Below, in pieces: positions 60,331 through 64,000 of a stretch of 64,000 bases of DNA. The stretch spans positions 4,040,522 through 4,104,521 of the forward strand of contig CATOTI010000002.1 in NCBI GenBank assembly GCA_951813295.1, given 5' to 3'. The DNA is from an uncultured Pseudomonadales bacterium. Lineage in GTDB: Bacteria > Pseudomonadota > Gammaproteobacteria > Pseudomonadales > Azotimanducaceae. The notes under the pieces were generated by a model. That model was not told the DNA's origin. It saw only the letters and a program-made list of their open reading frames with translations, and searched no databases. The position numbers and the translations under genes were made by a program. How positions within the stretch are numbered: the stretch's first letter is position 1; each line of letters opens with the position of its first letter.

Positions 60331-62378
60331 AACACGCGGCCAGACGAACACTCGGTTGGATCGGCGCGCTCATGTGGGTGTACTGCGTTGCGATCTTCGC
60401 GACGCCGGCAGTCCACGCATCGGACAACGTCGAAGTTTCCTACGCGAACGCGAACGTCGAGCGGTGGCGATGTCGACGCTGCCCGATCGAGGAAGACCGC
60501 GGGAAGCGTGAAATCACGATCGGCGCGCACTACACGACGGATCGTGAAGCCCGGTTCGGCCGTGACAACGGTTTGGCGGACATCGGGCTCGAACCCCTGG
60601 CGAGCCTCAGTCTCGATGAACGCCTCGACCCAGGGCGCCTCACCATTCGCTCACGCGAGCTCGGGCTCGACAGCCGACGATTCGACGCGGCCTGGCGCGG
60701 CGAGCGCGGACGATTGCGTGTGACGTGGCGCGAGATTCCGCGCGTCGACTTCTTCGACGGCCACACGCCGCTCTCGCCGGGTGTCGAGCAAACGTTACCG
60801 AACGGGTGGGTTCGATCGTTCTCGACAGACGGGATGACCGCCTTTGATTCCCTTGCCCGTACCGTCGATGCGAGAACGGATCGGCGCCGGCTCGAGATCG
60901 CGGGGACGCGGTCGCTGACGTCGCATCTCACCTGGTTTGCGCGAATCGAACTCGAGACGAAGAAAGGTGCACGCCTCCGGGGCGTGGATACGATTTACCA
61001 GCCCATTCAGCTGCTCGAGCCGATTGACCGGGAGACGAATACGTTTTCGACTGGCCTCACGCTGTCCAGCACGAGCTTGCGCGCGACGGGCTGGATCGAT
61101 CGCTCGTCATTCGACAGCGACGTTCCGGGCATTAGATTCGATAACCCCTATGCGTCGTTCTTCGACTTCGGCGCGGTCGGCAGCGCGACATCGACCGAGA
61201 TGGAACGCTTCGGTGTCTCGTTTCGTTTTATGCCGTTCCGAACGACGCGAGTGACGGCGCGCCTGGTCTGGGGAGAGGAGAGTCAGGACGATCTGATCGG
61301 TTCGCCGGTCATTGAAGGCGATCCGGTCGCGCTCGGTCTGCACGCGGATCGTTTCGATGGACGCATGCACCTGACGTCCAGGCTCGGGAAACGGCTACGG
61401 GTCAGCACGTCGTTTCGGTTTCGTGAACGCGATATCGACGAAGGAACGCTGGACGGATTCGCGCCGGCGACAGCCCGGCTCTTCGAACTCCAGGACTCGG
61501 CGGCCGATATGCGCCTGCGCTATCGAACCGCTTGGGGGATGAGCCTCGAGGGCGGGTGGCGGGAACGCGACTCGGATCGGCCGTTGCAAGAGCAGGCGAA
61601 CCTCGACGAGACGGGCTATTGGCTGAAACTGCGATTACCGGTCGGGCCGTGGCAGCTCGCGGTTGCCGCCGAACGTGACGATCGTGATGCCGGATCGTTT
61701 GAGCGCATCACGAACAACCACCCGGCGACGCGACGCTTTCATCTCGCCGACCGGGAACGACAGCGGTTACGGACGCGGCTGTCCTACTCGGCCGGGCCCG
61801 TCGATGTTGCGGTCTATCGCGACGAGCTCGAGAACGAGTTTGATGCATCGCTTCTCGGGCTCTCGTCGCAGGAATCCGCCACGCACGGTGTCGAATTCGA
61901 TTGGCGCCTGGGAAACCACGGCATGTTGTCGGCGTTCTTCACAGTGGATGAACTCGAATCGCTGACGTTCGGCACCAGCGATTTCGTCAACTTCGATTGG
62001 CAGTCGCGAACCGACGACGAAGTAACGACGTGGGGATTCAACTGGCAGTTCGAACGTATCGGCGGCGCCCCGCTCGATGCGGGAATCCATATCTCGAGCT
62101 CGGACGGTATCGCCGACTACACGACGACCTGGCTCGGTGCCGCGTCACCGTTGCCGCGCCTCGTCGCCGATCAGGAAACAATCCGGATCGATCTCGCGTA
62201 CGCCGTGACGGCGAAATCGCGCGTGTTTCTACGAATGTTCCACGAACGGTTCAGGAGCGCGGATTGGGCTGTGGACAATGTGGCCCATGACACGATCCCG
62301 AATCTGCTCAGCTTTGGTCTCGTCAGCCCGAACTACCGGGTGACGTCGTTTGCGCTGGGGTGGCGTTGGTCGTTCTAG
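60327..62378 (+). CDS. mtrB: MtrB/PioB-type outer-membrane beta-barrel
   Basis: A 683-aa protein with a signal peptide (cleaved near VHA/SD) and a long beta-barrel ending WRWSF, the outer-membrane Phe terminus. Shortly after the signal is a CxxC (WRCRRCPI), the conserved N-terminal CxxC of MtrB/PioB proteins needed for folding in Shewanella. It would sheath the decaheme protein encoded just upstream. No OmcA/MtrC-like surface cytochrome gene follows within the window. The gene symbol is by family only. Confidence 0.88.
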   Translation: MKHAARRTLGWIGALMWVYCVAIFATPAVHASDNVEVSYANANVERWRCRRCPIEEDRGKREITIGAHYTTDREARFGRDNGLADIGLEPLASLSLDERLDPGRLTIRSRELGLDSRRFDAAWRGERGRLRVTWREIPRVDFFDGHTPLSPGVEQTLPNGWVRSFSTDGMTAFDSLARTVDARTDRRRLEIAGTRSLTSHLTWFARIELETKKGARLRGVDTIYQPIQLLEPIDRETNTFSTGLTLSSTSLRATGWIDRSSFDSDVPGIRFDNPYASFFDFGAVGSATSTEMERFGVSFRFMPFRTTRVTARLVWGEESQDDLIGSPVIEGDPVALGLHADRFDGRMHLTSRLGKRLRVSTSFRFRERDIDEGTLDGFAPATARLFELQDSAADMRLRYRTAWGMSLEGGWRERDSDRPLQEQANLDETGYWLKLRLPVGPWQLAVAAERDDRDAGSFERITNNHPATRRFHLADRERQRLRTRLSYSAGPVDVAVYRDELENEFDASLLGLSSQESATHGVEFDWRLGNHGMLSAFFTVDELESLTFGTSDFVNFDWQSRTDDEVTTWGFNWQFERIGGAPLDAGIHISSSDGIADYTTTWLGAASPLPRLVADQETIRIDLAYAVTAKSRVFLRMFHERFRSADWAVDNVAHDTIPNLLSFGLVSPNYRVTSFALGWRWSF

Positions 62379-62469
62379 CGATCGGGTGACCTGGGAAGCG
62401 TTGGTTGGGTGATCTGGAAAGGATCGGTCCGGCGGCAGTTTGAGGCTGAAATATCGTGGCTCTTTCTTC

Positions 62470-62897
62470 TAGGGGGGACCCTCCGGGTCCCCCCTAGGAC
62501 CCCCCTGCGTCGCGGCGGAGCCGCGCCGGGCTCGGGGTCATCGATTTCGCTGATCGGGGTTTGCCGGCTTTAGGACCAATTTGCCCTTAGGAAGATCGTA
62601 GCGAACCGAGCAGCCTGCGAATCCTTTCCAGGACATCGAGCGCATGCAGGATCCTGCAAACGCGTCCCAGCCATCCTGCGAATCGCGCTCAATATCGATC
62701 GAAGCCCTCCGGTGGACACGCCTTCCGCCGGGGCCCCGGCGCGCAAAGCGCCCGATAACGCATCTACGCCTCAGCAGTTTTGCATCGCAAAAACTGCCGA
62801 CGAGCCGCGAAGCGGCTCGCGCGCGCGGCGAGATTTCCCCATCCGCCAACTCAGACTCAGCGCCGATCCGGCGGGGGCGTGGGGGCAGAGCCCCCAC
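62470..62897. repeat. Hairpin-rich intergenic mosaic
   Basis: Within the 590-base gap between mtrB-like and the hydratase gene lie at least five perfect inverted repeats: a 12-bp pair at 62470-62481/62485-62496 (TAGGGGGGACCC), CGCGGC/GCCGCG at 62511-62525, GCAGTTTTGC...GCAAAAACTGC at 62774-62797, CGAGCCGC/GCGGCTCG at 62801-62819 and GTGGGGGC-AGA-GCCCCCAC at 62879-62897. None has a T tract. The third shares its core with the repeat units at 37.8-38.0 kb. No gene was supported here. Confidence 0.65.
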
Positions 62898-62968
62898 AAG
62901 AAAGAGCAAGCTGCAATCCAGCCTACTCCTCCGGTCAGTCGAAGCTTCACAGCGCCTTCAGACGCCTG

Positions 62969-63805
62969 TCACTCCGCCACATCCAGCGGCAAGAAGTTTG
63001 GCGGACGACGTTCGACGAATGACGCCACCCCCTCCTTGAAGTCGCCGCGCGCGAGCGATTCGTCCATCCAGGCATTCGATTCGTCCATCGCCGGGCGAAG
63101 CTCCGCGTTCAAATGCTTGAACACCTGGCGCTTCATCATCATGAGCGAGTTCGGTGCCGCGTTCGCTGCAATGCCTTTCAGATAGTTCACCGCGTCGTTG
63201 GCGACTTCGCCCGGTTCGCTCACATGCCTTGCGAGGCCGATTCTGCCCGCTTCTTCACCATCGAACTTGCGTCCGGTCCAGAGGATGTCCAGCGCGTGGG
63301 CCGGACCGATCAGCCGCGGCAGGATCCAGCTCGTGCCGTGTTCGGCAATCAGTCCACGTTGCGAGAACGACGTGGCAAATTTTGCGGACTTGTCGACGAA
63401 CCGTAGATCGCAGAACACCGCATAGCTGAAGCCGAGGCCCGCGCATGCCCCGTTGATAGCGGCGATGAGCGGTTTCCGAAGGCCGAGGAAATAGCTCGCG
63501 CCGACGATGAAGTTGGGGTCGCGATCCGGGTTGCCGGGATTCGCGGCGAGGTCATCGTAGGAATCGCCGAGACGCTTGCCCGCCTCGCTCATCGCACCCA
63601 GCGCGTTCATGTCGACGCCGGAGCAGAAGCCGCGCCCGGCGCCCGTGAGAACGGTGCCGATGACGTCACTGTTCTTCTCCGACGCGTCGAGTGCATGCCG
63701 AATCTCAGCCTGGGTTCGGTCCGTCAGTGCGTTGAGCGTTTCGGGACGATTCATGGTGATAATGGCGACGGGTCCATCGAACTCGTAAAGGATTTCTTCG
63801 TACAT
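62969..63805 (-). CDS. Enoyl-CoA hydratase/isomerase family protein
   Basis: A 278-aa crotonase-fold enzyme starting at the ATG at 63805, seven bases after GGAG. The oxyanion-hole segments are VLTGAGRGFCSGVD near residue 63 and AAINGACAGLGFSYA near residue 113. A catalytic Glu is found in LIAEHGTSW, at the position of the isomerase or hydratase acid. It acts on an acyl-CoA of unknown chain; fatty-acid or aromatic/steroid side-chain oxidation is likely. It stands alone here. Confidence 0.9.
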   Translation of the reverse strand: MYEEILYEFDGPVAIITMNRPETLNALTDRTQAEIRHALDASEKNSDVIGTVLTGAGRGFCSGVDMNALGAMSEAGKRLGDSYDDLAANPGNPDRDPNFIVGASYFLGLRKPLIAAINGACAGLGFSYAVFCDLRFVDKSAKFATSFSQRGLIAEHGTSWILPRLIGPAHALDILWTGRKFDGEEAGRIGLARHVSEPGEVANDAVNYLKGIAANAAPNSLMMMKRQVFKHLNAELRPAMDESNAWMDESLARGDFKEGVASFVERRPPNFLPLDVAE

Positions 63806-63918
63806 GCGTTGGCTCCTGATGGCGAGAGAGGGTCGAATTGTAGCCTCCAAGGCGGCAGGCGATGGACTAGGGTCGGGATTGTGGAGATGAAGTCATTCAG
63901 ATAGGACAGACGCGGGTC

Positions 63919-64000
63919 GTGATCTTGAGCATCGTTCTGGTGACGACGGTCGCGGTCGTCGCTGGCGAGGATGGCGCGGATATCGAGCCCTCGATTCTGT
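63919..64000 (+). CDS. Possible start of an exported protein, truncated by window end
   Basis: A GTG at 63919 (or TTG at 63925) opens a frame to the window edge encoding a short hydrophobic stretch (ILSIVLVTTVAVVAGEDG) that looks like a signal peptide followed by an acidic start. There is no strong ribosome-binding site, and 27 codons are too few to be sure. Confidence 0.3.
   Translation, partial: MILSIVLVTTVAVVAGEDGADIEPSIL

Noticed and set aside
62538..62909. 123-aa minus-strand frame in the hairpin-rich gap
   Set aside because: It runs through several inverted repeats, is Arg-rich with no recognised domain, and has no ribosome-binding site. It could be a decayed gene end but cannot be supported.

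Overview
The window is a chromosomal segment of a Gram-negative bacterium, most likely an uncultured, free-living, aerobic or facultative gammaproteobacterium. This is inferred from two TonB-dependent receptors, many lipoprotein and Sec signal peptides, a tldD-pmbA pair, an outer-membrane MtrB-type barrel, an S9 peptidase, a CaiB-type CoA transferase, an enoyl-CoA hydratase and a Baeyer-Villiger-type monooxygenase. Base composition is GC-rich throughout, apart from short AT-rich regulatory gaps. No rRNA, tRNA, CRISPR array, insertion sequence or complete prophage was recognised.

Layout. 1-4.7 kb: the 3' part of a frameshifted TonB-dependent receptor and an S9 peptidase. 4.7-7.2 kb: a small lipoprotein and a phage-like regulatory module (ribbon-helix-helix protein, degenerate CI-like repressor, divergent Arg-rich protein) around an AT-rich operator region. 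7.3-13.6 kb: ordinary accessory metabolism (GNAT, phosphoesterase, epimerase, RidA, Eis-like acetyltransferase, 5'-3' exonuclease homologue, LLM oxidoreductase). 13.6-28.5 kb: a dense cluster of secreted TPR and FG-GAP/ASPIC-UnbV proteins with an embedded nitrilase-fold hydrolase and a membrane-anchored pentaheme cytochrome/TPR protein. 28.6-31.1 kb: epimerase, SMP-30 lactonase, small exported protein. 31.1-37.7 kb: PhoX-type phosphatase with a collagen-like linker broken by indels, an exported diheme protein and a second TonB receptor. 38-47 kb: tldD-pmbA, SNF2-SWIM helicase, SRPBCC, MazG-like, PqiA-like, GNATs and CoA transferase. 47.1-51.5 kb: ECF sigma with a probable anti-sigma, SRPBCC-ArsR pair, a broken integrase-arm/ClpX-zinc-finger gene, and a GntR-ABC exporter operon. 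51.6-62.4 kb: a monooxygenase operon with DUF6152/DUF6644-like exported and membrane proteins, followed by a CymA-like tetraheme cytochrome, a c4-like diheme cytochrome, a CX4CH-heme protein and an MtrA/MtrB-type decaheme-porin pair. 62.4-63.0 kb: a hairpin-rich intergenic mosaic, then an enoyl-CoA hydratase.

Two systems stand out. The 55.7-62.4 kb block contains every class of component needed to move electrons from the quinone pool across the outer membrane (CymA-like, periplasmic c-type shuttle, MtrA-like, MtrB-like). It lacks a recognisable OmcA/MtrC surface cytochrome and has an unusual CX4CH protein in that neighbourhood. The 13.6-28.5 kb block combines four beta-propeller/UnbV proteins, TPR scaffolds, a pentaheme membrane cytochrome and a nitrilase in tightly coupled genes. 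I know of no described function for that combination.

Several reading frames are interrupted by small indels: position 1142, the GXX repeats at 31.29-31.43 kb, and an 11-bp tandem duplication at 49.142 kb. One gene near 59.13 kb lacks a canonical start codon. These could be assembly errors or real mutations; only reads can decide.
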